A DNA stretch of 64,000 nucleotides from Larix kaempferi (Eukaryota > Streptophyta > Pinopsida > Pinales > Pinaceae). The stretch is taken from the NCBI GenBank assembly GCA_027924585.1, contig BSBM01000424.1:124001-188000 (forward strand). Reading direction: 5' to 3'. Below are positions 41,575 through 52,272 of the stretch, piece by piece; within the stretch, counting starts at the first letter, position 1; every line of letters starts with the position of its first letter. The position numbers and the translations under genes are program-made. A model generated the notes under the pieces. That model had not been told where the DNA came from. It made no database searches and worked only from the letters and a program-made list of their open reading frames with translations.

Positions 41575-42906
41575 GTGAAGTTGAAAATGCAAAAGAATTT
41601 GACTCAAATGCTTGTTTTTCTTCACTCCAGGATGGTTCTAGAGTGGAGGGAGAGGGAGCATGACCAAGTTGATGAGGCCGTGCGCAATGATGTGCAAGCA
41701 CAGCAGGCATTGAAAGCATGTGGGTTGTACAAATTCTGGAGTATAGGGGGTTTGAGGGCCCAAAACCTATTACTCTGCCGCTTGATCAACTATTGGGATG
41801 TTGATGCACAGAACTTCAATCTCAATGGTAAAATCCTCACACTGGAAGTGGATGACATCTACTTAATTACCGGTTTGTCCCGTCGAGGTGAGGAGGCTAG
41901 TCTTCGGTCTCGTATTGTGGGTGGTGGGATCACCGTCCTTGAATACATAGCGCGGTATTGCCCCGCAAACACACACATGGTGGGAAGTCAGGTGCCCATC
42001 AATGCCATAGTAAATTTGAGCATGAAGATCATTGTGGCTACCTTAGTGCGGATCACGGGATCCAAAGCTCTGCACTAGGCATCCAGACCAGTGATGTTCT
42101 ATGCATCACAATGCATGGAACCTATAGTATTTGACTGGTGTACCAAACTGCTGGGGTCTATGAAGACTCAACTGAAAGAATGCAAAGAAGGGAAGGCCAA
42201 AAAATTCGGGTACGGGAGTATCTTGTGCAGCTTCTTCTTTGAGAGAGTTTCAGGGCTTAGTCCGAGGGTGGATGTCCCTCCTCATAGTCTCCGGGATCCA
42301 TCCCTGACCAGGTGGGATGAGATCTTGACACGACAGGGTGGTGGCCGTTTGGAATTACCATATACCGAGGAGTTCTTCCACTGGTGGGACCGGTAGGTCA
42401 TTTCCATAGAGGACTACCCCTATGCAGGGATAGAATTCCGTAAGGATAGGGACATGCCACTCCCACCAGACACAGCGTTCGGAGACATTGGTGAGTACTC
42501 TTTTTAGGTTTTTTTGTATTAATTTTTTATGGATTTTTTATTATATATGTAAATGCAAAAATCTTTTTGGTGGTAGTACCATATGATAATGGTTGACTGT
42601 TTGCTCATAGATAAAGGCCCAGTGAGACCTGATGGCTTCTTGAGACATGGTCGTCGGGGTAGGGGTGATGAGGCAGGTGATGCTGCAGCAGGACGCACTC
42701 TACAGACCTTGCGGCGCAACCTATCACGGATGGTTTCTAGGGTTCCACAAATAGAGGTGGCGCAACTACCTGAGGCCATGCAGCGCCAAGTAGTGGGGAT
42801 TCCGGGTGATTGGGTGCGGCTAATGCAACGGGTAGCCAATGCAGTTCAATATTTCTACGAGACACATCCTGTCGGGGCGGCAGCTAGGCCTCCTCGTAGG
42901 GAGTAG
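41575..42906 (+). pseudogene. Plant mobile domain gene with one intron, antisense inside element C
   Basis: Encodes a plant mobile domain (aminotransferase-like, MAIN/MAIL-type) protein, a family known from host nuclear proteins and as extra ORFs of transposons. Exon 1, possibly from the ATG near 41632, reads LKACGLYKFWSIGGLRAQNL, then LEVDDIYLITGLSRRGEE, FGYGSILCSFFFERV and GGRLELPYTEEFFHWWDR. Exon 2 reads RPDGFLRHGRRGRGDEAG to VQYFYETHPVGAAARPP and ends TAG at 42906. The intron 42491-42610 has a GTGAGT donor and a TTTGCTCATAG acceptor and joins the frame exactly across a split codon. Two stops in exon 1, at 42076 and 42394, both TAG, break it. An acceptor-like pyrimidine tract just before 41631 hints at a further 5' intron. 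Its role in the element is unknown. Confidence 0.75.
42491..42610 (+). other. Predicted spliceosomal intron of the mobile domain gene
   Basis: 120 bases, T-rich, GTGAGT...CATAG. Removal joins ...GACATTG to ATAAAGG so that codon GAT is restored and the frame continues. On the other strand, which is the sense of element C, these signals do not read as an intron. This explains how it could survive retrotransposition. Confidence 0.7.
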
Positions 42907-43075
42907 ATATCTTAGGATCTCTTTTTTTGTATCGATATGTATTTTTGAGGGCTACGGGCTCCAGTTTTGTATGACACTACCATTTTTGGACATATTTATA
43001 AAAAACTTTGGTTCTCCGGTTCTATTATATGTGTGTATGTACAAATGTATGAATATCTTCTTATATTTGTGTGCT

Positions 43076-43486
43076 TCATGGTGAATGTGACAAATGCCAA
43101 TCTAATACATAGTTAGCATATGCATCAGATATATGATTAACACTTCTCGAAACATGTATGTATGTAATCGAAACAAAATGTCGTTCCAAGAGTCTTACCC
43201 TTAGGAATTTCCGTAGTAGCGTAGGATCTCGCACATGGTACTGACCATTCAGATGAGACACAACTAGTTGTGAATCTAGGTGGACTTCTAAAGATTGGAT
43301 GCCATGGGAAATGGCATCCCGAAGTAGCTCAATGACGGCACTATACTCAGCCACATTGTTAGATGTGGGACCAAGACAAGCACCTCCTAAGGACACAACT
43401 AGGTGGTCAGGTGAGAAAATAACCCAGGCAATAGAAGCAAGCTGCTGTGTATGACGACTAGCACCATCGGTGAATCCTAAGAACAT
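43076..43486 (-). CDS. Archaeal-type RNase H downstream of integrase in element C
   Basis: Second RNase H of the element, expected to cut RNA in RNA-DNA hybrids. Open for 136 codons: FLGFTDGASRHTQQLASIAW (first Asp in TDGAS), VVSLGGACLGPTSNNVAEYS (Glu), LEVHLDSQLVVSHLNGQYHV (Asp) and NHISDAYANYV (last Asp). All four catalytic acids are visible. The form LDSQLVV and NNVAEY is that of plant-type (archaeal-like) enzymes as acquired by Tat elements. It starts 130 bases after the integrase stop and shares its frame. It has no stop or shift, in contrast to the rest of C, so either it is lucky or it was kept under selection longest. The amino end is not certain; expression may need splicing or readthrough. 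Confidence 0.75.
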   Translation of the reverse strand: MFLGFTDGASRHTQQLASIAWVIFSPDHLVVSLGGACLGPTSNNVAEYSAVIELLRDAISHGIQSLEVHLDSQLVVSHLNGQYHVRDPTLLRKFLRVRLLERHFVSITYIHVSRSVNHISDAYANYVLDWHLSHSP

Positions 43487-43615
43487 AGGAAACTATGCTG
43501 ACATCTATCAATCAAACGGAAGCTAATTAGCAGACCCAAAAACCAAAATAAATCTAAACTATGTACAGAAGCAACTATACAATAGTATACAAAAGTATCA
43601 GCCTGAACTAGAGGT

Positions 43616-44823
43616 TCAAGCATAATACCGCTTGAGATAGAGCCCATTTCTAGGCTCCTTCAAGATAGTCCCCTCATAGTCTTCTAATTCACAGGCTCCT
43701 TTTTCCAGGACACGCCTCACGAGGTAAAGACCATGCCACATGGGGTTGAACTTGCCTGCCCCCAGGGGTTCTTTAGCTTGGTCATATAAGAGGACCAAGT
43801 CACCTTCAGCATACTGTCGGGGACGGACATACCTATCATATTGAACCTTAACATGACATTTATTGGCATCTATAGCCACAACAGCATCTCGACGTTGCTC
43901 GTCAAGTTGCTCAAGGTGGATTAAATGTTGCTCGAGACCCATCGTATCAGGGAAGAGCTCTATGGCCAGTTTAAGCGAAGGGATATCGCATTCAATTGGT
44001 AAAAGTGACTCTACACCGTGAACTAGCTGAAATGGTGAGAACCCAGTGGCAGTCTTGACTGCAGTTCGATACGCCCACAAAGCAGGATATAACATAATGT
44101 GCCAGTTGGTCTTGCTTTGTTGGATGGTACGTTGGAGAATGGTCTTCAAAGACTTATTGAATACTTCTACTTAACCATTCGCTTGGGGATAATAAGAATA
44201 TGAGTGTTCTTGATGAAACCCAAGCTTGAGAGACAAATCCTCCATCATCTTGTTTTGAAAGTGACTGCCATGGTCAGTGACAATCTCTCTCGGAATACCG
44301 AACCGAGTGATAATTTGATTGAATACGAAGTGGGCTGCTGTAGCACCATCGGCTTTAACGGTAGGCATGGCCTCAGCCCATTTGGAAAAACATTCCATGG
44401 CCACTATGATATGGTGATGCCCCCAGCTGAAGCTGGTTTTCAATCCATGAAATCCACCCCCCACTTGGTGAAGGGACCGACGGTGACGACCGGATGAAGG
44501 GGCGCTGGATGCTAGCATATGTTCCAAGAAAACACTTGGCAAGGGTGACATCTCTTCATAGCATTAACACAATCCTTAAAGATGGAAGGCCAAAAATAAC
44601 CAGCTCGCATAATAAGTTGGGTTGTAGCAAGCCCGGATAAGTGACCGCCACATGCCCCAGCATGGCAATCATTAAGCACCTGCTCTGCTTCTTCGTGAGT
44701 TAAGCAACGACAGAGGATAGAATCCTTTCCTCGACGATACAAAGTGTCACCGACGATAGTATAATCTTTAGCGTGATGTTTTACACGCCGTCGCTCATCT
44801 CATGAATAGTGCCGAGGAAACTT
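43616..44823 (-). pseudogene. Element C integrase
   Basis: Integrase of C, separated from RNase H by element D (target CAAAT 44824-44828). First part: HAKDYTIVGDTLYRRGKDS, a zinc-binding region with CHAGACGGHLSG and MKRCHPCQ (44742-44515). After a frameshift near 44540: the core IIVAMECFSKWAEAMPTVK, IVTDHGSHFQNKMM and YSYYPQANG, a stop at 44173, then VEVFNKSLKTILQR with the last catalytic Glu. The carboxyl half from 44149 is open for 177 codons (ANKCHVKVQYDRYVRPRQY, GDLVLLYDQAKEPLGAGKFN, NGLYLKRYYA). The catalytic D in FMD is followed by a stop. Not functional as it stands. Confidence 0.85.
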
Positions 44824-44828
44824 CAAAT

Positions 44829-45203
44829 TGTTAGGAACCCATGTCTTTACTTTGTTAGTATGTTATTGTTGGACGCATATGCTTTGTAAGTCGTCCCGTA
44901 GTATTTTTTGATCAATAGTTTGTGTTATTGTTGTTGGCGCATATGCTTTGTAAGTCGCCCATAGTATTGTTGATCCATAGTTTGTAACGGCCCATGGTTT
45001 CGACCCATAGTATTGGCGCCTAGAATTAGTATATAAGTGTGTGTTGAGACCTATGAAGGCACCGTGAAGTTATTTGTATTGAGCTTGCTCAAAGGAGGTT
45101 GCCCCCTCGAAGTGGCCTGTGATCAATATAAAAGTGATTCTGAGTTCTGTCATTTCTGCTATTTCGCGTATTCTTGTTAATTAATTGTTGCAGGTGCATC
45201 TCA
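44829..45203 (+). mobile_element. 5' LTR of element D
   Basis: Starts TGTTAGGAACCC, ends GGTGCATCTCA. Holds a tandem pair of about 61 bases (44861-44983) with GCATATGCTTTGTAAGTCG in each copy, upstream of a TATA box at 45030. Confidence 0.95.
45030..45036 (+). promoter_or_regulatory. Candidate TATA box of element D
   Basis: TATATAA about 170 bases before the end of the 5' LTR, a normal place for a U3 promoter. It repeats at 50740-50746 in the 3' LTR. The tandem repeat upstream could be an enhancer. Confidence 0.5.
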
Positions 45204-45205
45204 TC

Positions 45206-45217
45206 TGGTATCAGAGC
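45206..45217 (+). other. Primer binding site of element D
   Basis: TGGTATCAGAGC, perfect for initiator tRNA-Met, two bases after the LTR. Confidence 0.95.
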
Positions 45218-46189
45218 ACTTTCTTGGGCTCGCTGGGTGAAGTTTCTGCCAAAATTTTTTTTTTTTCGCATCTGTTGCAGGTTCGGATTTGGGAATAATC
45301 CCTATCCGCTTAACTGTGGGAAGTACTTGGGCATAAGCCCTAAAACTCATTGTGAGGAGTACCACAAGAACCCCGAAGTAGTTGGCCCATTGAGAGGACC
45401 TGCCAGCGAAAAGGGCAACGACCCCTACCTGATTGACTAGTTCCCACCCGTGAGGTAAACCAAGAGCTGTCGTTTGTGGCAAAGCAGTTATCAGTTTTAC
45501 CTGAGCCGTGGAGTGAGGGGTACTGCCCCAATACGCAAGCCGTCAGACAACATTGGTGGCCGAGTGAAAACCCTGAACTGTTAGGAAGCCGCACATACCT
45601 GGGGTCCATATCTACTTTCAGCTGAACTATTGTCGATCACTGCTGTGCCGTTTCAGATCCATTTTGCAAGCCGTTCCAGATCCAGCCGTTCGGCGTTGTT
45701 CCAGATTCCTTCCGAGCCGTAGCCGCTCCATTCTGTATAAAATTCAGTTTTTTCTCCATATCTCCCTTGTTTTACCTCTGTTTCCCTTGAAATTTTCAGG
45801 GAACCCCTGCCATTCCATTCTGCATATTTCATTCCTGAGGACCCTATCCTCAATTTCCCTTTCTACAGCCCGAAATCCCACATTTGTCTATTTTAAGGGT
45901 TTGCCATAACTTCCTCAGATTTCACCCAATCACCTTCAAATTTTACCACAGAGTTCCTTTCTGAATTCTGCTTCTTTGTTCCCCTCTGCCAAATTTTCCC
46001 ATTCTTTCACCCCGCTTCTGAAATCCTCATTTTTGCTTCCCTGTCTATCCAACAGTGTCCAAAACCTAGTCAAACCCCAATTACCCTTCTAATTTTTTCC
46101 CAAATCCAAATTTTCCCTTACTGAAGTAGTTCCTGTTTTTGTTTTCCTACCCAGTCAAAAAAAAAAAAAAAAAATCCAAAATCCTGGTT
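45218..46189 (+). other. Leader of element D
   Basis: 972 bases between primer site and gag. Pyrimidine-rich in the second half, with a run of 18 A at about 46157-46174 just before gag. Small ORFs are present but none convincing. It may carry the packaging signal. Confidence 0.6.
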
Positions 46190-47209
46190 ATGGTTGTCAC
46201 CCGTGCAGGAGAAAAAACCATGGAGGAAGCACTTGCAACCATCCAAGCCAAACTCCAAGATCTGGATGAAAAATTTCTCGGTCTCCATCTTGAACATTCA
46301 GCTATGAACAACAAACGACAGTCCGAGTCTTCAGTAGACAATGGGTTCTCTTCTTCCAGCAATTTCCGTGGTCCGAAGCTTGATTTTCCTCGCTTCAATG
46401 GTACCGATCCAACTGGATGGATCTATCGTGCAGAACAGTATTTCAGTCTGCATAATACTTTTGATGTCAACAAAGTTCCGTTGGCATCCTTTCATTTGGA
46501 ACAAGAAGCTCTTCAATGGTACCGTTGGTACATCAAGGCTCATCCAGAGCCCAACTGGCCAGACTTTTGCCAGCTCCTTTTGCAACGATTTGGTCCTAGT
46601 GCTTTTGATGACTTCACAGGAGCCCTCACTAAACTTCGCCAAACTGGCACTGTGAGAGAGTATCAAATGGAATTTGAGAATCTAGCCAACCACACCGAAG
46701 GATTGTCTGATGAATTTTACCGGAGTTGTTTTATCAGTGGTCTAAAGGATGCCATCCGCTCTGAGGTCAAAATGTTCTGTCCCAACACAATGATGGAAGC
46801 ACTAGGGTTGGCTAAGTTGGCATAAGACAAGATTGCATTCCAACAACGCTCCAAGCCCACTTTTGTTCCCTTCCGAAATATGGGTTCTCAGCGACCACCG
46901 ATACCACAGGCTCCTCGATCGACTCCTATCAAGCGTTTGTCTGAAACAGAGATGCAAGCACGCAGAGAAAAGGGGCTTTTCTATAATTGTGATGAGAAAT
47001 TCACTCGGGGACATAGATGTGTTCAGCAAAAGCTCTATCTCCTGGATGTGGAGTCTCCGCCTGCCTCTGAAATGGGTGACGAAGATCCAGAAACACTGGA
47101 TGCTCCGGTCGACATTCAGGAACCGCCTATTGACCCTCTGTCTCAGGATGACCAGCCAGAGATATCTCTCCATGCTTTAGCTGGAATCACCACCCCCCAA
47201 ACAATGTGA
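46190..47209 (+). pseudogene. gag: Element D gag
   Basis: ATG at 46190 starts MVVTRAGEKTMEEALATIQA, chosen because it opens the conserved gag sequence with an amino-terminal coiled coil (IQAKLQDLDEKFLGLHLEHS). Capsid motifs: LDFPRFNGTDPTGWIYRAEQ, LASFHLEQEALQWYRWYI and GALTKLRQTGTVREYQMEFE. A stop TAA at 46823 breaks the frame; the same frame continues with the nucleocapsid, LSETEMQARREKGLFYNCDE then GHRC. In the knuckle the first cysteine is phenylalanine. Ends in a second stop, TGA at 47207, after which protease follows in frame. Confidence 0.85.
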
Positions 47210-47554
47210 GTCAGGGGTTACTTCAAGAAGCTTCCTCTTACAATCCTCATTGATTCTGGTAGCACTCATAATTTCATTGACCCTCGGATCGCCAAACAAA
47301 CTGATTGTTTTATCCATCCTTGCTCCAACTTTGAAGTCATGGTTGCCAATGGGGGCACCTTACCTTGCAAAGGGAAGTGTCGAAATGTGCGTATCTCTAT
47401 GGGAGATTATACCTTGCGCTCTGACATGTTTTCCTTGCCCTTAGGAGGATGTGATGTGGTTTTGGGCGCTCAATGGCTACGCACACTCGGCCCTATCTTA
47501 TGGGATTTTGCCGAACTTTGGATGTAGTTTTCCCTCAATGGACACAAACACACA
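47210..47554 (+). pseudogene. Element D protease
   Basis: Same frame as gag. LTILIDSGSTHNFIDPRIAK (about 47234-47293) carries an intact D-S-G active site, followed by the flap-like VANGGTLPCKGKCRNVRISM and the LPLGGCDVVLGAQWLRTLGP stretch that closes the domain. TAG at 47525 interrupts just after it. Confidence 0.85.
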
Positions 47555-50002
47555 TTGACAGGATTACAACCAGGTTCTCTCAGCATCATCAGTTCACATC
47601 GCATGGAAAAACTCCTCAAGAAGAGTTCACATGGTGTCATCGCTCAGATCCATTCCATCCAGATGCAACCATCAGCAGTCTCCACTACTCCTTTGGATCT
47701 ACAACAAATTCTGGATCGATATACAGATGTCTTTGCTAAACCAGTGGGATTACCACCTTCCAGGATAGAAGAGCATCGTATTCAGCTCCTTCCTGGCAGC
47801 GTTCCTCCCAACATTAGGCCCTATCGCTACCCATTTCACCCAAAAACAGAGATTGAAATGCTCGTTCGGGACTTATTGAAGCAAGGTATTATTCGCCTAA
47901 GCACTAGTTCCTTTTCTTCTCCAGTTATTCTTGTCCGCAAAAAAGATGGGTCATGGAGCCTCTGCATTGACTTCCGAGCACTTAATCACCTCACCATCAA
48001 GGATAAGTTTCCAATTCCTGTTGTTGATGAGCTTCTTGATGAGCTTCATGGGGCTCACTTTTTCTCCAAGTTGGATCTTCGTTCTGGATATCATCAAATT
48101 CGGGTTCATGAGGATGATATTCCTAAAACAGCTTTCCGCACACATGATGGCCATTATGAGTTTTTGGTCATGCCCTTTGGCCTCACTAATGCTCCTTCCA
48201 CATTCCAGGCCTTAATGAATAAAATATTTCGACCCTACTTGCGGAAATTCATTCTGGTATTCTTTGATGATATCCTCATCTACAGTAAAACATGGGATGA
48301 ACATCTCCAGCATCTGGATCTTGTCATGCAACTTTTCTCTGACCATCATCTCCATGCCAAGCAGTCTAAATGTGTTTTTGGACAAAAAGAAGTTGAGTAT
48401 CTCGGGCACATTATCTCAGCGGAAGGGGTTCGCGTGGATCCTGCCAAAATCGATGCCATGAACAATTGGCCACATCCTCAGACACTCAAGAGCCTTCGTG
48501 GTTTTTTGGGTTTGACTGGCTACTACCGCAAGTTTGTCAAGGATTATGGGAAGATTGCAGCTCCATTAACTGCTCTATTGAAAAAGGATGCTTTTACATG
48601 GACACCTGCTGCTCAGTGTGCATTTGACAAACTAAAACAAGCTATGTGTACTACACCTGTGCTAGCTATGCCCGATTTTTCCAAGCCCTTCACTATTGAG
48701 AGTGATGCTTGCGGCAATGGACTTGGTGCTGTTCTCCTTCAAGATGACCACCCCATTGCATTCACCAGCAAAGCCCTTTCAGGTAAGAATTTAGCTGCCT
48801 CTACCTATGAGAAGGAAATGATGGCTATTTTGCATGCAGTACAGAAGTGGCATCCATACCTCTTAGGGAATCATTTCTGCATTAAGACTAATCACCAGAG
48901 TCTGAAATATTTCTTGGACCAGCGTGTCTCCTCCCCGACACAACAGAAATGGGTTAGCAAACTCATGGGTTATGACTATGAGATCACTTACAAGAAGGGT
49001 AAAGACAATATTGTGGCAGATGCTCTTTCTCGCACATTTGATGCCCAAGGTTCTCTTTCAGCTATTTCTATGCCTGTTCCAAATTGGTTGCAATCTGTTC
49101 AACAGGGTTATGTCAATGACTCTTCCTTATCTCAGATCATCCAACGCTTGACCAACAACCCTTCTGCTGTACCGCATTACTCTTGGGATGGTGCTTCTCT
49201 GCGATACAAGGGTCGTCTGGTGCTTCCCCAGAGCACAGATCTTCAACAGGCTGTCTTCTATGAACTCCATGCTTCTCCATCAGTCGGGCACTCTGGGTTC
49301 CTCAAAAGATATGAACGAGCACGGCGTAACTTCTTTTGGCAGGGCATGAAAAGGAAAATTCAACAGATGGTGGCCGAATGTGATACCTGCCAGCGCAATA
49401 AGGGTGAAACAACACTCCTTCCAGGATTGCTTGAACCCTTGCCCATACCTACATGGATTTGGACAGATATTTCTATGGATTTCATTGAAGGGCTCCCTAA
49501 ATCTGGTGGGAAGACAATGATTCTCGTTGTGGTTGATCGCCTCTCCAAATATAGTCATTTTTGTGCTCTCAGCCATCCCTATACAGCCTCCTCCGTCGCT
49601 CAAATTTTTATGGACCAGATCTTTCGTCTTCATGGCATCCCTTCTTCCATTATCTCGGATCGTGATGCGACTTTCACCAGTCATTTTTGGACAGAACTAT
49701 TTTGCCACACTGGCACCAAACTGAAGATGATTTCAGGGTATCACCCACAAACAGATGGTCAGACTGAAATTGTCAATAAATGCTTGGAAACTTATCTTCG
49801 TTGCTTCACCTCAGAACAACAACATCAGTGGGAAAAGTGGCTCCCTCTCACTGAATGGTGGTACAATACCTCTTACCACACTGCCTCTAAAATGACCCCA
49901 TATGAAGCAGTCTATGGTCAGGCACCTCCGGCTCTTCTTCCATACACCCCCACCAGTTCACCAGTTCAGGAAGTTGACACGGTCCTTCGCAACCGCGATT
50001 AG
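47555..50002 (+). pseudogene. pol: Element D reverse transcriptase, RNase H and integrase
   Basis: 815 codons open without a break. [62 protein letters not shown] and the catalytic VFFDDILIYS (about 48255). RNase H: FTIESDACGNGLGAVLL, YEKEMMAILHAVQKWHPYLL and KGKDNIVADALSR, all with their acids. Integrase: HSGFLKRYERARRNFFWQGM with CDTCQRNKG as zinc site, then DISMDFIEGLPKSGG, ISDRDATFTSHFW and YHPQTDGQTEIVNK (D, D, E all present). It ends with TAG at 50000-50002; the same frame goes on. Three in-frame stops upstream prevent translation from gag, but the catalytic residues are intact. Confidence 0.93.
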
Positions 50003-50509
50003 ATTCTTCAAATTTTGTGGGACAATCTTCACATGGCAAGAAATCGCATGAAGCAACAAGTTGATCAGCACCGTTCGGAGCGCACTTTTCAAGTCGACGA
50101 TATGGTTTTTCTTCGTCTCCATCCGTACAAACAATCCTCCTTGAAACTCAAAGGGCGTCATAAGCTCGCTCCAAAGTTCTATGGGCCATATCGGATTCTT
50201 CAGAAGATTGGGTCCGTTGCTTATAAATTGGAACTTCCTCCTTCTTCCCGCATTCATCCAGTCTTTCATGTCTCTTATCTGAAGAAAGTTCTTGGCACCA
50301 ACATCAGCGGCCAAACGATTTTACCTGAACTGGATAATGAAGGATCCATCCTTTTGGAACCAGAGGCCATCCTCAATCGACGCACGCGTCAGCTTCGCTC
50401 TCGCTCTATCACAGAGGTCTTAATTCAGTGGCACGACATGCAACCAGAGGATGTTACATGGGAACCACTCCTTCAGATTCAACAACAATTTCCACATCTA
50501 AAGCTTTGA
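50003..50509 (+). pseudogene. Element D integrase tail with chromodomain
   Basis: In frame with pol after one stop. HMARNRMKQQVDQHRSERTF, VDDMVFLRLHPYKQSSLKLK, LAPKFYGPYRILQKIGSVAY (GPY/F domain) and IHPVFHVSYLKKV are followed by a chromodomain-like end, RSRSITEVLIQWHDMQPEDV then TWEPLLQIQQQFPHL. Chromodomains steer integration towards certain chromatin in this group. The stop TGA at 50507 is the natural end. Confidence 0.88.
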
Positions 50510-50524
50510 GGACAAAGCTTTTTT

Positions 50525-50538
50525 TAAGGGGGAGGGGA
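50525..50538 (+). other. Polypurine tract of element D
   Basis: TAAGGGGGAGGGGA directly before the 3' LTR. Confidence 0.9.
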
Positions 50539-50913
50539 TATTAGGAACCCATGTCTTTACTTTGTTAGTATGTTATTGTTGGACGCATATGCTTTGTAAG
50601 TCGTCCCGTAGTATTTTTTGATCAATAGTTTGTGTTATTGTTGTTGGCGCATATGCTTTGTAAGTCGCCCATAGTATTGTTGATCCATAGTTTGTAACGG
50701 CCCATGGTTTCGACCCATAGTATTGGCGCCTAGAATTAGTATATAAGTGTGTGTTGAGACCTATAAAGGTACCGTGAAGTTATTTGTATTGAGCTTGCTC
50801 AAAGGAGGTTGCCCCCTCGAAGTGGCCTGTGATCAATATAAAAGTGATTCTGAGTTCTGTCATTTCTGCTATTTCGCGTATTCTTGTTAATTAATTGTTG
50901 CAGGTGCATCTCA
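50539..50913 (+). mobile_element. 3' LTR of element D
   Basis: Starts TATTAGGAACCC (second base G-to-A against the 5' LTR), and differs further at TATAAAGGT versus TATGAAGGC. Otherwise identical over 375 bases. The element's TG end is therefore mutated here. Confidence 0.95.
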
Positions 50914-50918
50914 CAAAT

Positions 50919-52272
50919 TTTGGAGATATACAATGACATCCCCATACCAAGGGTCCTCGGACGAGATAAGAAATAAGTGCTCATCCACAAAGGAATCTTC
51001 ATGAATGACATCCTCATCAAGTCTCGGAAGGTCTGACATAAGCTCAGCAAACACCAACGATTTCACCAACTTCACCGAAGCAAAATCGAGATCAAATTCA
51101 TGAAGGATAACAATCCATTTATTATATTTCCCCCCGATAAGGCATCGTGATAGCATGAACTGAAATGGATTGATATGCACGACAACTGTGGTTGTTCTAA
51201 GCAGAATGTAATGTTGTAACCACTGGACTGAATGAATAGTCGCAAGTGCCAGCTTTTCCACATGAGTATATCTTAGCTCAGCGTCTACTAGATTTTGACT
51301 AAGATAATAGATGACATGCTTGACAAGCGCATCATCAACCCGAACCAAGACCATGCCAATCGTCTCTTGAGACACGGCCACATAAAGGATAAAATCTCAT
51401 GCGTAGTTTGGTGGACTAAGCATAGGGGCCGATACCAAATCTTTCTTAAGGGTGTCGAAAGACTGCTGGGCTCGCTCATCCCAGATAAAGGGTCTATCTT
51501 TCTTCAATAATTGCGCGAAACCTTTCGTAAGATTAGCATAATTGACTACGAAACGACGTAGAAAAATGGCTCTCCCTTGGAGGCTTTGAAGTTGTAACAA
51601 ATTTCGCGGAGGAGGAAACTGAAGTATTGCCTCAACTTTGAGAGGATCGACTCTAATACCCTCTTTCGAAACCATGAAGCCCAGAAGGCGACCCGTCCTT
51701 ACAACAAAGATGCATTTGTTAGGATTCAATCGAATCTTGTATCGTATACATTGTTCAAGAATCATGCGGAGGTGATTGGGGTGGTCCATCCTCTTGCGAG
51801 AATGGCCGGCAAGGTCATCCAAGAAAACCTCCATAATCATTTTAAGATCGTGAAAGGTGTAGGTAATGGCACACTGAAATGTAGCTCTGGCATTTTTAAG
51901 GCCGAAGGGCATTTTCCGATATGCAAATGTTCTCCAAGGACAAATAAAAGTTGTCTTATGTTGGTCCTCGGGTTTGATTTGAATCTGGTTATATCAAGAA
52001 AATCCGTCGATGAAGGAAAAAATATCACTTCCTGCGCAAGCATCCAAGATTTGATCTATGAATGGTGTGGGGAAGTTGTCTTTCGGACATGCACAGTTCA
52101 AATCTCTAAAGTCGGTGCATACACGGATCGTTCCCTGCTTCTTATCCATAGGAATGGGGTTCGACACCCATTCGGTAAGGGGAACAGGGTAGATGAAACC
52201 AACCTTGAGCAGTTTCTCCACCTCTGCCTCGATAGCGGCTGCTTTTCTAGGATTCACAGCACGTAGGCATTG
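50919..52272 (-). pseudogene. Element C reverse transcriptase and RNase H
   Basis: Continues the protease frame after TGA at 52273. RT: AIEAEVEKLLKVGFIYPVPL, GTIRVCTDFRDLNCACPKDN, FPTPFIDQILDACAGSDIFS, MPFGLKNARATFQ and the catalytic region MEVFLDDLAGHSRKR (LDDL, the usual form in Tat/Ogre). RNase H: FILYVAVSQETIGMVLVRVD, YTHVEKLALATIHSVQWLQH. In the RNase H the first Asp appears as Val (YVAVS where Tat elements usually have an acid or are already degenerate). Stops are TGA at 51994 and 51397; the frame never shifts. Ends at YLQNL where D is inserted. Confidence 0.88.

Larger units (their letters stand above)
44829..50913 (+). mobile_element. Element D: young chromovirus, innermost of the nest
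   Basis: 6085 bases, LTRs of 375 bases each differing at three positions (about 99.2% identical), duplication CAAAT (44824-44828 and 50914-50918), tRNA-Met primer site, gag-pol in a single frame with four stops, polypurine tract. A chromodomain-like end and the small LTRs suggest a Reina-like chromovirus, a guess from layout. Inserted in C exactly between RNase H and integrase. Confidence 0.95.
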
